Assembly: GCF_052048135.1 (NCBI RefSeq)
Contig: NZ_JBNAIM010000002.1
Span: 868,001-932,000, forward strand
Reading direction: 5' to 3'
Length of the DNA: 64,000 nucleotides
DNA from: Pelagibacter sp052048135
GTDB lineage: Bacteria > Pseudomonadota > Alphaproteobacteria > Pelagibacterales > Pelagibacteraceae
The translations under genes were made by a program, and so were the position numbers. Numbering within the stretch: the first letter of the stretch is position 1; each line of letters opens with the position of its first letter. Positions 51,851 to 59,644 of the stretch are shown here, piece by piece. Below the pieces are notes generated by a model. The model had not been told where the DNA came from. It did no database searches and saw nothing but the letters and a program-made list of their open reading frames with translations.

Positions 51851-52327
51851 TCAAATTGAACTACCTAAAGGTATCGGACTAGAGACCATTGTAGTTAACC
51901 AACAGTCCTTTAAAGGCCCGTCCATAGTATATTTTTCAACTTGCCAATTGAACTTATGATAAATTTTATTTTGATCTAAAATTATTACCTCAAATTGAGC
52001 CCATTTGTCACTACTTCCAACCTCAGTAATTGTATGACTAACATGATTGATTAACATTTGGTAAGACCTACCTTTTATCATTTGTTTAAAGTTAGGGAGA
52101 GGACCTGTGTTTTTTTTATTCTCAGGGTGTGCAAAATTCCAAGTTTGTTCGATACCACTATCTTTAAAAAAGTTATCATTTTTCATCAATCCTGTAAGTT
52201 GTATCTCAATTACTTCCTTAGGTTTTATTGAACTCTTTGGAGTTATTAAATCAGCTTTTAAAACAACAGTGCTTAGGAAATAAAATAAAATAATATTAAA
52301 CGTTAAGAGCAGTTTTTTTAACGTCAT
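51851..52327 (-). CDS. Exported DUF4864-like protein
   Basis: 158 residues from the ATG at 52327 (MTLKKLLLTFNIILFYFLST signal sequence). An upstream ATG at 52354 only lengthens the overlap with the preceding gene. The mature part (VIEIQLTGLMKND, WNFAHPENKKNTGPLPNFKQMI, HTITEVGSSDKWAQFEVIIL, FNWQVEKYTMDGPLKDCWLTT) resembles DUF4864, an uncharacterised periplasmic family. It overlaps the quinone-reductase-like gene by 32 bp in the same direction. Confidence 0.75.
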   Translation of the reverse strand: MTLKKLLLTFNIILFYFLSTVVLKADLITPKSSIKPKEVIEIQLTGLMKNDNFFKDSGIEQTWNFAHPENKKNTGPLPNFKQMIKGRSYQMLINHVSHTITEVGSSDKWAQFEVIILDQNKIYHKFNWQVEKYTMDGPLKDCWLTTMVSSPIPLGSSI

Positions 52328-52865
52328 CAAGAAATTGTTTTCTCTTTTCCTCACTTACAAATGGTACAGCAAAATATCTTCTGTAATTAATATTATAAAT
52401 GCCGCACATATGAAAAACACCTCTTTTTAATCGTCTTATCGGTAAATTTAAAAAAAAAGTTGTAATGGCTAATCTTGGAGAACCATAAGTGCAAAAAATA
52501 ATTGCTTTTTTGTCTCTAAGGTTTCCAATTGGATATCCATAATTGCCCCACAACTGTTTAAATCTAAATGCCCAAGGTGGCGCTAGGACTTTGTCTATCC
52601 AACCTTCAACAATTGCTGGCATTCTAAAATTCCAAATTGGTGCGATTAAAACAATAGTATCACAAGCATCTATTCTTTTTCTATGATCTAAAACAATATT
52701 ATCTGGTTCTTCACCTGCAAAAACTGGATTAAATTTTTCTTTATATAAATCAACAGCATCTACTGAATGTCCTTTTTCTTTAGCTGATTTAATGAAAGTT
52801 TCCTTTATTGCTGCATTAAAAGATTTATCATCATAGTGACCATATATGAGAAATATTTTTTTCAT
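52296..52865 (-). CDS. Flavodoxin-fold NAD(P)H-dependent oxidoreductase
   Basis: 189 residues: KIFLIYGHYDDKSFNAAIKETFI, VDLYKEKFNPVFAG, DTIVLIAPIWNFRMPAIVEGWIDKV (the PxWNxxxPAxLKxWxD motif) and IIFCTYGSPR. This is the NQO1/KefF/MdaB family, FMN or FAD dependent, reducing quinones or electrophiles with two electrons. Cytosolic. Lies upstream of and overlapping the DUF4864-like gene. Confidence 0.9.
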   Translation of the reverse strand: MKKIFLIYGHYDDKSFNAAIKETFIKSAKEKGHSVDAVDLYKEKFNPVFAGEEPDNIVLDHRKRIDACDTIVLIAPIWNFRMPAIVEGWIDKVLAPPWAFRFKQLWGNYGYPIGNLRDKKAIIFCTYGSPRLAITTFFLNLPIRRLKRGVFHMCGIYNINYRRYFAVPFVSEEKRKQFLDDVKKTALNV

Positions 52866-52927
52866 TAAAATTGAATAATACTAAAATGTCACATTTAAAA
52901 CATTAAAATTATTTATAAATACCCAAT

Positions 52928-53128
52928 ATGATTAATTACTCTGTCATTGAAGGTACTCACAAAAATCCAAATGAAATAAATACCCTTGATGAAAAAACAA
53001 AAAAAGAATACGGACCTTTTGCAGACAAAAAAGAAGCGGAGTCTTTAGCTAAATCTCTTATACAAAAAAATATTGATGATTTTTATCATCGAGCTTGGGT
53101 AATAGAGTCAAATAGTTTTACTAAATAA
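52928..53128 (+). CDS. Small conserved-looking hypothetical protein (possibly DUF4170-related)
   Basis: 66 residues, acidic/basic, no membrane segment: a short strand-rich start (MINYSVIEGTHKN) then KKEYGPFADKKEAESLAKSLIQKNIDDFYHRAWVIE. The GPFxxxxEA pattern with a terminal HRAWVIE recalls DUF4170, but this is weak. Its 3' end overlaps the convergent YeeE-like gene by 43 bp, unusually long for this window, so the frame should be treated with some care. Confidence 0.6.
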   Translation: MINYSVIEGTHKNPNEINTLDEKTKKEYGPFADKKEAESLAKSLIQKNIDDFYHRAWVIESNSFTK

Positions 53129-53508
53129 AAACCAATAAACATTGAAATTACAAAAGACATTGAGTAAAAGTTCAATAAAGCTAATGACGAAATAGCTGGC
53201 CCTGGACACAATCCAGCAAGCCCCCAACCTGCACCAAACAAAATTGATCCTAAAATTAATCTTTGATCAATATTTTTATTATAAGAATAATCAAATTTTT
53301 CTTCTAACAATGGTTTTTCTTTTTTTTTTATAATATGAAACGTAGGTAAAGAAACTATTAAAGCTCCTGCCATTACAAAGGCCAAAGATGGATCCCAATT
53401 TCCAAATATATCTAAAAAACCTAAAACTTTTTGAGGATTGATCATTTCTGAAATAACTAATCCAATTCCAAAAATTATACCTGATAGTAATGATATCAAT
53501 TTATTCAT
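53086..53508 (-). CDS. DUF6691/YeeE-YedE-half membrane protein
   Basis: 140 residues, about four helices, with GIIFGIGLVISEMINPQKVLGFLDIFGNWDPSLAFVMAGAL and a C-terminal LGSILFGAGWGLAGLCPGPAISSLALL containing the conserved Cys. It pairs with the next upstream gene (4-bp overlap) to make one complete YeeE/YedE sulfur-transport unit. Such split pairs are often associated with persulfide or thiosulfate metabolism. Confidence 0.92.
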   Translation of the reverse strand: MNKLISLLSGIIFGIGLVISEMINPQKVLGFLDIFGNWDPSLAFVMAGALIVSLPTFHIIKKKEKPLLEEKFDYSYNKNIDQRLILGSILFGAGWGLAGLCPGPAISSLALLNFYSMSFVISMFIGFYLVKLFDSITQAR

Positions 53509-53924
53509 AAATAATTTTTGATTAAAACTGTTATAACTCCAACAATCATAAATGTTATTGTTGCTATTATTGATCTCAAAGAAAATCTACTAATACCACT
53601 TATGCCATGGCCACTAGTGCATCCGCCGCTAATTCGTGTACCAAATCCAACCAACAAACCTGCAACTATCAATAAAATAAATGAGTTAGAAATGTTTATA
53701 TCAATTTCTTTATTGAAAAAAAATTTGTAAAAAATAGGTCCAATTATTAGTCCAACTAAAAATAAAAAATTATCTAATTTTTTTTCCTCTCTATTAATGA
53801 AATTACTAGCTATACCACTTATTCCTATCAATCTTCCATTAAACAAAAAAAATATCAGAACAGCAAAACCAATAATTAATCCACCTGTTAATGCTGAGAT
53901 TGGAGTAAAATTAACAATATTCAT
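53505..53924 (-). CDS. YeeE/YedE-half sulfur transporter protein
   Basis: 139 residues, about four helices. ALTGGLIIGFAVLIFFLFNGRLIGISGI, then LLVGFGTRISGGCTSGHGISGISRFS with the conserved Cys that relays thiosulfate or sulfide-type sulfur in YeeE. Overlaps its DUF6691 partner by 4 bp and abuts the CoA-binding-protein gene. Substrate could be thiosulfate or another reduced sulfur species. Confidence 0.92.
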   Translation of the reverse strand: MNIVNFTPISALTGGLIIGFAVLIFFLFNGRLIGISGIASNFINREEKKLDNFLFLVGLIIGPIFYKFFFNKEIDINISNSFILLIVAGLLVGFGTRISGGCTSGHGISGISRFSLRSIIATITFMIVGVITVLIKNYL

Positions 53925-54359
53925 TTAATCACTCAAAACTGGAAAAGCTTGTCTCATCTTTAAAAAGTGAGTTTGATATTCCATTTTAGTACATTTATTT
54001 TCAATATATTCTATTTTGTTTAACTCTACCAACTTTCTTGCTTCTTCATTTCTAATACCTAATTGTAGCCATAAAACTTTAGCACCAATTTTAACAGCAT
54101 CTTCAGCTATCGAGGGTACCTCTTTTGATGGTCTAAACACATCAACAATATCAACTTGATCTTTGATATCAGTAATTTTTTCAAAAACTTCCTCACCCAA
54201 AATTTTTTTTCCTTTGGCTTTTGGGTTTACAGGATAAACCTTAAATCCATATTTCTGCATATATTTCATTACGATAGTTGATGCTTTTTTAGGATCATTA
54301 CTTACACCAACCATTGCAATTTTTTTATATTTAGAAAGAATTTCTTTAATATCATTCAT
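53925..54359 (-). CDS. CoA-binding-domain protein (YccU-like)
   Basis: 144 residues, a single Rossmann-like CoA-binding domain: KIAMVGVSNDPKKASTIVMKYMQKYGFKVYPVNPKAKGKKILG, VDIVDVFRPSKEVPSIAEDAVKIGAKVLWLQLGI and ENKCTKMEYQ. Family similar to the N-terminal domain of succinyl-CoA synthetase alpha; role uncertain. One-base overlap with the upstream mini-gene; 0-bp gap to the YeeE gene. Confidence 0.92.
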   Translation of the reverse strand: MNDIKEILSKYKKIAMVGVSNDPKKASTIVMKYMQKYGFKVYPVNPKAKGKKILGEEVFEKITDIKDQVDIVDVFRPSKEVPSIAEDAVKIGAKVLWLQLGIRNEEARKLVELNKIEYIENKCTKMEYQTHFLKMRQAFPVLSD

Positions 54360-54541
54360 TATTTATTTTTAATTTGATCTTCACAAAACTTTTTTGCTTC
54401 TTCTATTGTCATAGGTTGATCTAGCTTTTGGCTACCTGCAATACATGCATCGATAGCTCTTTTTTGATTATGATCTCTAAAATTATAAATTACAAATAAA
54501 CCAATAATTATAAAAACTATAATTATAATGTTTTTAATCAT
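54359..54541 (-). CDS. Small single-pass membrane protein
   Basis: 60 residues: an N-terminal hydrophobic helix (MIKNIIIIVFIIIGLFVIYN) and a soluble tail with two Cys (DACIAGSQKL, EEAKKFCEDQIKNK) that could form a disulfide in the periplasm. It shares one base with each neighbour at both ends, which strongly supports it as a translated gene. No family recognised. Confidence 0.75.
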   Translation of the reverse strand: MIKNIIIIVFIIIGLFVIYNFRDHNQKRAIDACIAGSQKLDQPMTIEEAKKFCEDQIKNK

Positions 54542-55314
54542 TATTTATTTTTCCATTTTGGTTTTCTTTTTTCCAAGAAAGCTGAAATTCCTTCTTTAGC
54601 ATCCATAGCCATCATATTAATTGTCATCATTTTACTTGTATAAGCATAAGCTTTTTTTAATGGCATTTCTAACTGCTTGTAAAAAGCTTGTTTACCAATT
54701 TTTATTGTAAGATTAGATTTTGATGAAATCTTTTTAGCAATTTTTAAAACTTCACTATTTAATTTTGATTTAGAGTAATAATCATTTATCAAACCAATTT
54801 CTTTTGCATAATTTGCTTTAATTGGTTCACCTGTTAACAACATTTTCATCATAGGTTTTCTATTCACTTTACGACTAACTGCTACCATTGGTGTACTGCA
54901 AAATAATCCAATATTTACACCTGGAGTGGCAAACAAAGCTTCTTTTGTACTGTAGGCTAAATCGCAACTTGCAACTAATTGACATCCAGCAGCATATGCA
55001 GCACCATGAACTTTTGCTATAACAGGTTTTTTTCCTTCAACTATTTGGATCATTAATTTTGAGCATAGATTAAATAATTTTTGATATTTATTTCTAACTT
55101 TAAGATTTTTTACTTCTTTAAGATTATGACCAGCGCTAAAACCTTTGCCTGATCCCTCTAAAATAATTACTTTTGTATTTTTATCTTTATCAAGTTTTTT
55201 AAAAACTTGAATTAAATCAGTCAAATTTTTAAAAGATAAAGCATTATATGTTTTAGGTTCGTTTATTATAACAGTTGATATCCCACCTGATAATTTTTTA
55301 ATTTTAATATTCAT
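54541..55314 (-). CDS. Enoyl-CoA hydratase/isomerase family protein
   Basis: 257 residues of the crotonase fold: STVIINEPKTYNALSFKNLTDL, VIILEGSGKGFSAGHNLKEV (oxyanion-hole loop), KVHGAAYAAGCQLVASCDLAYSTKEALFATPGVNIGLFCS and AMDAKEGISAFLEKRKPKW. One of the two usual catalytic Glu positions appears as Gln/Ala (AGCQL versus the common GGGxE), so activity other than standard hydration is possible; the sequence resembles ECHDC3-type members. Starts right after the GFA gene. Confidence 0.9.
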   Translation of the reverse strand: MNIKIKKLSGGISTVIINEPKTYNALSFKNLTDLIQVFKKLDKDKNTKVIILEGSGKGFSAGHNLKEVKNLKVRNKYQKLFNLCSKLMIQIVEGKKPVIAKVHGAAYAAGCQLVASCDLAYSTKEALFATPGVNIGLFCSTPMVAVSRKVNRKPMMKMLLTGEPIKANYAKEIGLINDYYSKSKLNSEVLKIAKKISSKSNLTIKIGKQAFYKQLEMPLKKAYAYTSKMMTINMMAMDAKEGISAFLEKRKPKWKNK

Positions 55315-55671
55315 TTATAGTTTTATTCCATCATAAATAGGAATGTCTTTCAATTTGAATGAGTCTATAGAGTCAATGCAAGCTACATTAAACTCATAAT
55401 TTTCTGGCTTTGTATAAGATTGGTGATGGGTATAAATTCCACAAATAGAACAAAAAAAATGTTCTGCATGTTGTTTTCTTCCAAATTTATACAAGCTTAA
55501 CTTTTCCTTACCTTTTATAATTTTTAGATCTTTTAGTTTTACAGCAGCCATAATTGAACCTCGTCTTTTGCATAAAGAGCAATTACATCTTGTTAGCTCT
55601 TCTAGATCTTTTTTTAAATTAAGCTCAATCTCTACAGAATTACAATGACAAGAAAGTTGATAAATTGCCAT
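55315..55671 (-). CDS. GFA-family glutathione-dependent formaldehyde-activating-like protein
   Basis: 118 residues with the zinc-binding Cys pattern of the Mss4-like/GFA family: SCHCNSVEIE, RCNCSLCKRRGSIMAAV and HFFCSICGIYTHHQS. Related to Gfa and CENP-V. In a methyl-group-oxidising organism formaldehyde handling is plausible but unproven. Lies between a cytidylyltransferase-like gene (8 bp) and the enoyl-CoA hydratase gene. Confidence 0.92.
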   Translation of the reverse strand: MAIYQLSCHCNSVEIELNLKKDLEELTRCNCSLCKRRGSIMAAVKLKDLKIIKGKEKLSLYKFGRKQHAEHFFCSICGIYTHHQSYTKPENYEFNVACIDSIDSFKLKDIPIYDGIKL

Positions 55672-55679
55672 TTAATAAT

Positions 55680-56054
55680 CTATTTTAATTTACCCTCTTC
55701 ACGCATCTTAGCTCGTATTTTAGTTGCAGAAATTTTTTGTATTTCCTCAGGTAGCACAATTTCTTCAATTTTATATCCAACACCTCTGCCATAACAAATA
55801 TTAGTAATATTAGGAACTAACATGATTTTAAATCGTCCCTCAAATTCAGGATTTAATCGTTCCTCAATATTTTTTTTTACAGTTTCAAAATCAAAAGGAT
55901 TATCATCTACTCCTTGAACATCTCTAATTTGTATACAAACTTGACCTGTCTTTTTAATTATTTCTTTAAACAAAGTATAATGACCATCATGAAACGGTTG
56001 CCATCTTCCTAACATTTGTGCTGTTGGTTTCTTGTTATCCCATTCGTAAGCCAT
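55680..56054 (-). CDS. Nucleotidyltransferase (adenylyl/cytidylyltransferase superfamily)
   Basis: 124 residues with the HxGH motif in GRWQPFHDGHYTLFKEI and a C-terminal ISATKIRAKM (ISxTxxR). An aspartate/asparagine segment RDVQGVDDNPFDFETVKKNI follows the first strand. The GRxQPFHxGH signature is typical of NMN adenylyltransferases and related enzymes, but the protein is short (usual about 170-200), so its substrate is uncertain. Its start has a good Shine-Dalgarno. Confidence 0.85.
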   Translation of the reverse strand: MAYEWDNKKPTAQMLGRWQPFHDGHYTLFKEIIKKTGQVCIQIRDVQGVDDNPFDFETVKKNIEERLNPEFEGRFKIMLVPNITNICYGRGVGYKIEEIVLPEEIQKISATKIRAKMREEGKLK

Positions 56055-56115
56055 TATTTTTCTCCTTTTGTATTAATATTATTTTGTTTTAACACCTTGT
56101 TTAGTGACATGAAAG

Positions 56116-57345
56116 TTAAATTAAACAGTTAGCTATCCATTTATGAAATTGATGAGTTGGTTGATCCATAACTGGAGAAAAATTTCCACCATTGTAAACT
56201 GGAGATTGTCTACCTTCTTGCATTCCTTCGATTGCTTTTACATCTTCCAACATTACATCATTCCAAAATCTTGAATTTTCTTTTCTTAATTCTTTTAGCT
56301 GTTCTCCATTAGCACTGTCGTTTCCAACATAATACATTTCCATATGTTCTTTAGTTTTATTCATTGAAATTGGCTCTAGCCAAAAGACATAAAAATGATC
56401 TATGTGAAGACCAATCATTACATTGGGAAATAAAGCTACATATTCAGAATTTTTTGAAATATTTTTTTCCCAATTTGGAAAATTATTAAATTTCATATTT
56501 CCTTTCATTGGTTGTTCGTATTTTTTACTTCCCTGTCCTGCAAACCTATTAGGTAAACCTTGAATGTGATAATGATCGTTTATGTTTGATACTTTATTTA
56601 ATTCAGGATGAATTGTGGGTAAATGATAGCTTTCACAATAATTCTCTATTGCAAACTTCCAATTAGACTTTACTTCTAAACTAAAGTGTCCGTAATCATT
56701 GGAATATACAATTGATTTTTGATCATTTTTATTGATAAATTTAGACCATCTATCTTCAAGTGGCTTTATATATTGGTCAAAATCAATTTCATTTGAATTG
56801 ATATTAACAAAAATAATATCCATCCATATTTTTGTTCTAACTTCTTTAAGGTTGCTTTTATTTTTGTCAAATTTTGTTGATTGGTGTTTATTTAAACCTC
56901 CAATATGAGGTGTGGCTATAAGTTTACCATTAAAATTGTAAGACCAAGAATGATATGGACATGTAATAACATTTTTAAGTTTACAAGGTTTTTCCAAAAG
57001 CTTGAAACCTCTATGACTGCAGACATTGTGAAAAACTCTAACCTTCATATCCTTATCTCTTATGATTATTAAAGGGATTCCAAGTAAATTGTATGGTTTA
57101 GCATCACCAACATTTGGAATTGAACTGCCAACACCAATTACTGTCCATTTACTGCAAAATACTCTTTCTCTCTCGAAGGCTAAATAATCTCTATTTGTAT
57201 AACACTCATTTGGTAAGCCATTTGCTTTATCTATTGGCTTCTCTACATTTTTTAGTTTTTCTATATCCAGAATTTGTGAAAGAGCTAAATTTTTTTGATT
57301 TTGGTCCACAAAAAAAATTATCATGGGTATAGTTTTTGGCAACAT
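56116..57345 (-). CDS. Rieske-type aromatic-ring-hydroxylating/N-demethylating oxygenase alpha subunit
   Basis: 409 residues from the ATG at 57345; ATG 57324 is an alternative. A longer open frame to 57519 runs into the divergent gene and has no family similarity. Rieske site: VFHNVCSHRGFKLL and VITCPYHSWSYN (CxH...CxxH). Mononuclear iron site: ENYCESYHLPTIHPEL with two His, plus a downstream Asp region (NDVMLEDVKAIEGMQ). This layout is shared by GbcA, Stc2 and CntA, which cut or hydroxylate quaternary amines. No reductase subunit is adjacent. Divergent from a MetF/GcvT-like pair, suggesting an oxygenase coupled to one-carbon release. Confidence 0.9.
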   Translation of the reverse strand: MLPKTIPMIIFFVDQNQKNLALSQILDIEKLKNVEKPIDKANGLPNECYTNRDYLAFERERVFCSKWTVIGVGSSIPNVGDAKPYNLLGIPLIIIRDKDMKVRVFHNVCSHRGFKLLEKPCKLKNVITCPYHSWSYNFNGKLIATPHIGGLNKHQSTKFDKNKSNLKEVRTKIWMDIIFVNINSNEIDFDQYIKPLEDRWSKFINKNDQKSIVYSNDYGHFSLEVKSNWKFAIENYCESYHLPTIHPELNKVSNINDHYHIQGLPNRFAGQGSKKYEQPMKGNMKFNNFPNWEKNISKNSEYVALFPNVMIGLHIDHFYVFWLEPISMNKTKEHMEMYYVGNDSANGEQLKELRKENSRFWNDVMLEDVKAIEGMQEGRQSPVYNGGNFSPVMDQPTHQFHKWIANCLI

Positions 57346-57408
57346 ATTTCGCCACACCCTTAGGTGAATTTCTTTGACAGCTTTTTCAAAAAAGATAATG
57401 ATCAGAGA

Positions 57409-58137
57409 ATGAAATTTTCTTTGGAAATAGGTCCACAAACAGATCTTGATACAATACCTCAAGTTAGTGATATTTACATTACCATGCTTCCAGGAGGAGA
57501 CTACAAAGAGACAGCTCAACAGGCAGTTGAGTTAGTCAAAAAAGGTTTTAATCCAGTGCCCCATTTTCCAGCAAGATCAATGCAAGATGAGAAACAGCTA
57601 AAAGACTATGTTTCAAGATGTAAAGATGGAGGAGTAAAACAAGTTTTAGTGATTGGTGGAGGAAGAGAACCAATGGGAAAATTTGATAGCTCTTACCAAC
57701 TTTTAGAGACTGGCTATTTTGAGAAGATGACAATAGGAATTGCTGGACACCCCGAGGGGAGTCCTGATATATCCGATTCAGATTTAGAAAAAGCTATGAT
57801 AGACAAAAAGCCTTATGCTGATTACATCGTAACCCAATGGTTATTAGATCCTCAGCCTATAATAGATTTTATTTCTAAACAAAGCGTACCAGTGCATGTG
57901 GGAATTACTGGGCCTCTAAAAATATCAAGCTTGATTAAGTTTGCAAATATTGTGGGTGCAAAAAATTCCTTAAATTTTCTTAAATCTAATTTTAGTAAGG
58001 CGTTAGATTTATTAAAACCTAAAGACCCTAATGATCTAATTGGGAAAGTTAAATCGCATACAGATTTCTTCCACATTTATACATTCGGCGGCTTGAAGGA
58101 AACTAACAAGTGGTTGAAGGAGAATGGTTATGTCTAA
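57409..58137 (+). CDS. Methylenetetrahydrofolate-reductase-like (MetF-fold) protein
   Basis: About 242 residues from the ATG at 57409 (MKFSLEIGPQTDLD); an upstream GTG at 57364 would add 15 residues and leave only 18 bp to the divergent start. A TIM-barrel MetF core is visible: SDIYITMLPGGDYKETAQQAVELVKKGFNPVPHFPARSM, VKQVLVIGGGRE, GIAGHPEGSPDI, DYIVTQWLLDPQPIIDFI and VHVGITGPL. Shorter than MetF (about 290). In neighbouring families such proteins recycle methyl-THF formed by a demethylase. It overlaps the GcvT-like demethylase gene by 8 bp. Confidence 0.87.
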   Translation: MKFSLEIGPQTDLDTIPQVSDIYITMLPGGDYKETAQQAVELVKKGFNPVPHFPARSMQDEKQLKDYVSRCKDGGVKQVLVIGGGREPMGKFDSSYQLLETGYFEKMTIGIAGHPEGSPDISDSDLEKAMIDKKPYADYIVTQWLLDPQPIIDFISKQSVPVHVGITGPLKISSLIKFANIVGAKNSLNFLKSNFSKALDLLKPKDPNDLIGKVKSHTDFFHIYTFGGLKETNKWLKENGYV

Positions 58138-59488
58138 AGAATTTGACTATACTAAACTAAAACATGTTACTTCTGTTGATCAATCAGACAGAGAAGTACC
58201 ATACAATTTAAGACAAAGTGGGCCAACAAAAGTTGAAATGTTAATTTCAACAAGGGTAAGAAAATCACCTTATTGGCATTTATCAATGCAGGCAGGTTGT
58301 TGGAGAGCAACTGTTTATAACCGTATTTATCATCCAAGAGGATATGTAAAGCCAGAGGATGGTGGAGCAATGGTTGAATACGATGCAATTGTAAATCATG
58401 TTACAATGTGGAATGTTGCTGTTGAAAGACAAATAAGAGTTAAAGGTCCAGATGCAGAAAAATTTACAGATTATGTAATCACTAGAGATGCAACTAAAAT
58501 TTCTCCAATGAGAGCAAGATATGTAATTTTATGTAATGCGTATGGTGGAGTATTAAATGATCCAATTCTTTTAAGAATTTCAAAAGATGAATTTTGGTTC
58601 TCTTTATCAGACTCTGATATAGGTATGTATCTTCAAGGTGTTAACGCTGATGGAAGATTCAATTGTACAATTGAAGAAATCGATGCTTGTCCAGTTCAAA
58701 TTCAAGGACCTAAATCTAAAGCATTAATGAAAGATTTACTTGGAGATCAAGTCGATTTGGATAACATGCCTTTCTATGGTTTAGCTGAAGTTAAAGTTGG
58801 TGGAAGAAGTTGTGTAATTTCTCAATCTGGTTTCTCAGGTGAAGCTGGTTATGAAATATATTTAAGAAATGCAACTTTGTATGCCGATGACATGTGGAAT
58901 GCTGTCCTTGAAGCAGGTAAAAAACATAATTTAATGGTTATTGCTCCTGCACACCATAGAAGAATTCAAGCTGGTATTCTTTCATGGGGACAAGACATGG
59001 ATATGCAACATAATCCTTATCAATGTAACTTGGGTTATCAGGTTTCATTATCTGGTAAAGGTGAATGGAATAAAAAAGCTGACTATGTGGGTAAAGCTGC
59101 ATTGGAAAAAATGGGCAAAGAAATTAAGGATGGCAAGAAACCTTACAAGCTTCAATTAGTTGGATTGGAGTTAGGTGGAAAACCTATTGATGATTATGCA
59201 CCAGATTTTTGGTTAATATCAAATGAAGGTGGCGGGGATCCTGTTGGATTTGTAACCTCACCATGGTGGCATCCTGAAAAGAAAACTAATATTGCTATGG
59301 GATATGTGCCATATGATGGAACATTAAACCAAAATGGATTTCCAAAAGGAAAGGTGGGAACTAAATTTAAAGTTCATCTTCCAGAAAAATACTCGGACAA
59401 ACCAGGAACACCTGTAGATGCTGTAGTTGTGGATATTCCATTCAAAGAATCTTTCAACGCAAATACGAGAGAAGTTGTAAAAGGTTAA
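58130..59488 (+). CDS. Long GcvT/LigM/DmdA-fold tetrahydrofolate-dependent demethylase-like protein
   Basis: 452 residues from ATG 58130 (GGAG 7 nt upstream; ATG 58124 is possible). The aminomethyltransferase fold spans most of it: WNVAVERQIRVKGPDAEKFTDYVITRD, VILCNAYGGVLNDPILLRI, VQIQGPKSKALMKDLLG, VISQSGFSGEAGYEIYLR and QAGILSWGQDMDMQHNPYQC. It is longer than GcvT or DmdA (about 370) and closer in size to the O-demethylases LigM/DesA. The N-terminal part (RKSPYWHLSMQAGCWRATVYN) is distinctive. Predicted to move a methyl from an N-, O- or S-methyl donor to THF; the substrate is unknown. Followed by a strong terminator. Confidence 0.87.
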   Translation: MSKEFDYTKLKHVTSVDQSDREVPYNLRQSGPTKVEMLISTRVRKSPYWHLSMQAGCWRATVYNRIYHPRGYVKPEDGGAMVEYDAIVNHVTMWNVAVERQIRVKGPDAEKFTDYVITRDATKISPMRARYVILCNAYGGVLNDPILLRISKDEFWFSLSDSDIGMYLQGVNADGRFNCTIEEIDACPVQIQGPKSKALMKDLLGDQVDLDNMPFYGLAEVKVGGRSCVISQSGFSGEAGYEIYLRNATLYADDMWNAVLEAGKKHNLMVIAPAHHRRIQAGILSWGQDMDMQHNPYQCNLGYQVSLSGKGEWNKKADYVGKAALEKMGKEIKDGKKPYKLQLVGLELGGKPIDDYAPDFWLISNEGGGDPVGFVTSPWWHPEKKTNIAMGYVPYDGTLNQNGFPKGKVGTKFKVHLPEKYSDKPGTPVDAVVVDIPFKESFNANTREVVKG

Positions 59489-59498
59489 AATAATTTAC

Positions 59499-59529
59499 AA
59501 AGGGGGAGTTTTTAATCCTCCCCCTTTTT
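59499..59529 (+). terminator. Rho-independent terminator after the demethylase-like gene
   Basis: AAAGGGGGAG (59499-59508) pairs perfectly with CTCCCCCTTT (59518-59527) around a 9-nt loop, followed by a T-run to 59529. Begins 10 bp after the stop. It is one of only two strong hairpin-plus-T terminators I see in the window. Confidence 0.95.
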
Positions 59530-59539
59530 AAAATCCAAG

Positions 59540-59644
59540 ATGACAAAAGGTTTTTTAATCGCAATTTGCATTATAATTACTATTGCTTTAATAATATTTC
59601 CATTAATCATTTCCTACAAAGAGGAAAAAAAAAATAAAAAATAA
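59540..59644 (+). CDS. 34-residue single-pass membrane mini-protein
   Basis: ATG at 59540; MTKGFLIAICIIITIALIIF then PLIISYKEEKKNKK. One transmembrane helix and a positively charged tail. The TAA (59642-59644) overlaps the next ATG as TAATG, a coupling used throughout this window, which supports translation. Function unknown. Confidence 0.6.
   Translation: MTKGFLIAICIIITIALIIFPLIISYKEEKKNKK

Noticed and set aside
57374..57399. Promoter TTGACA-GATAAT before the MetF-like gene
   Set aside because: The spacer is only 14 bp and it overlaps an alternative coding start; too weak to list as a feature.
57346..57519. N-terminal extension of the Rieske oxygenase
   Set aside because: Its residues match no Rieske protein and it would overlap the divergent MetF-like gene almost completely.
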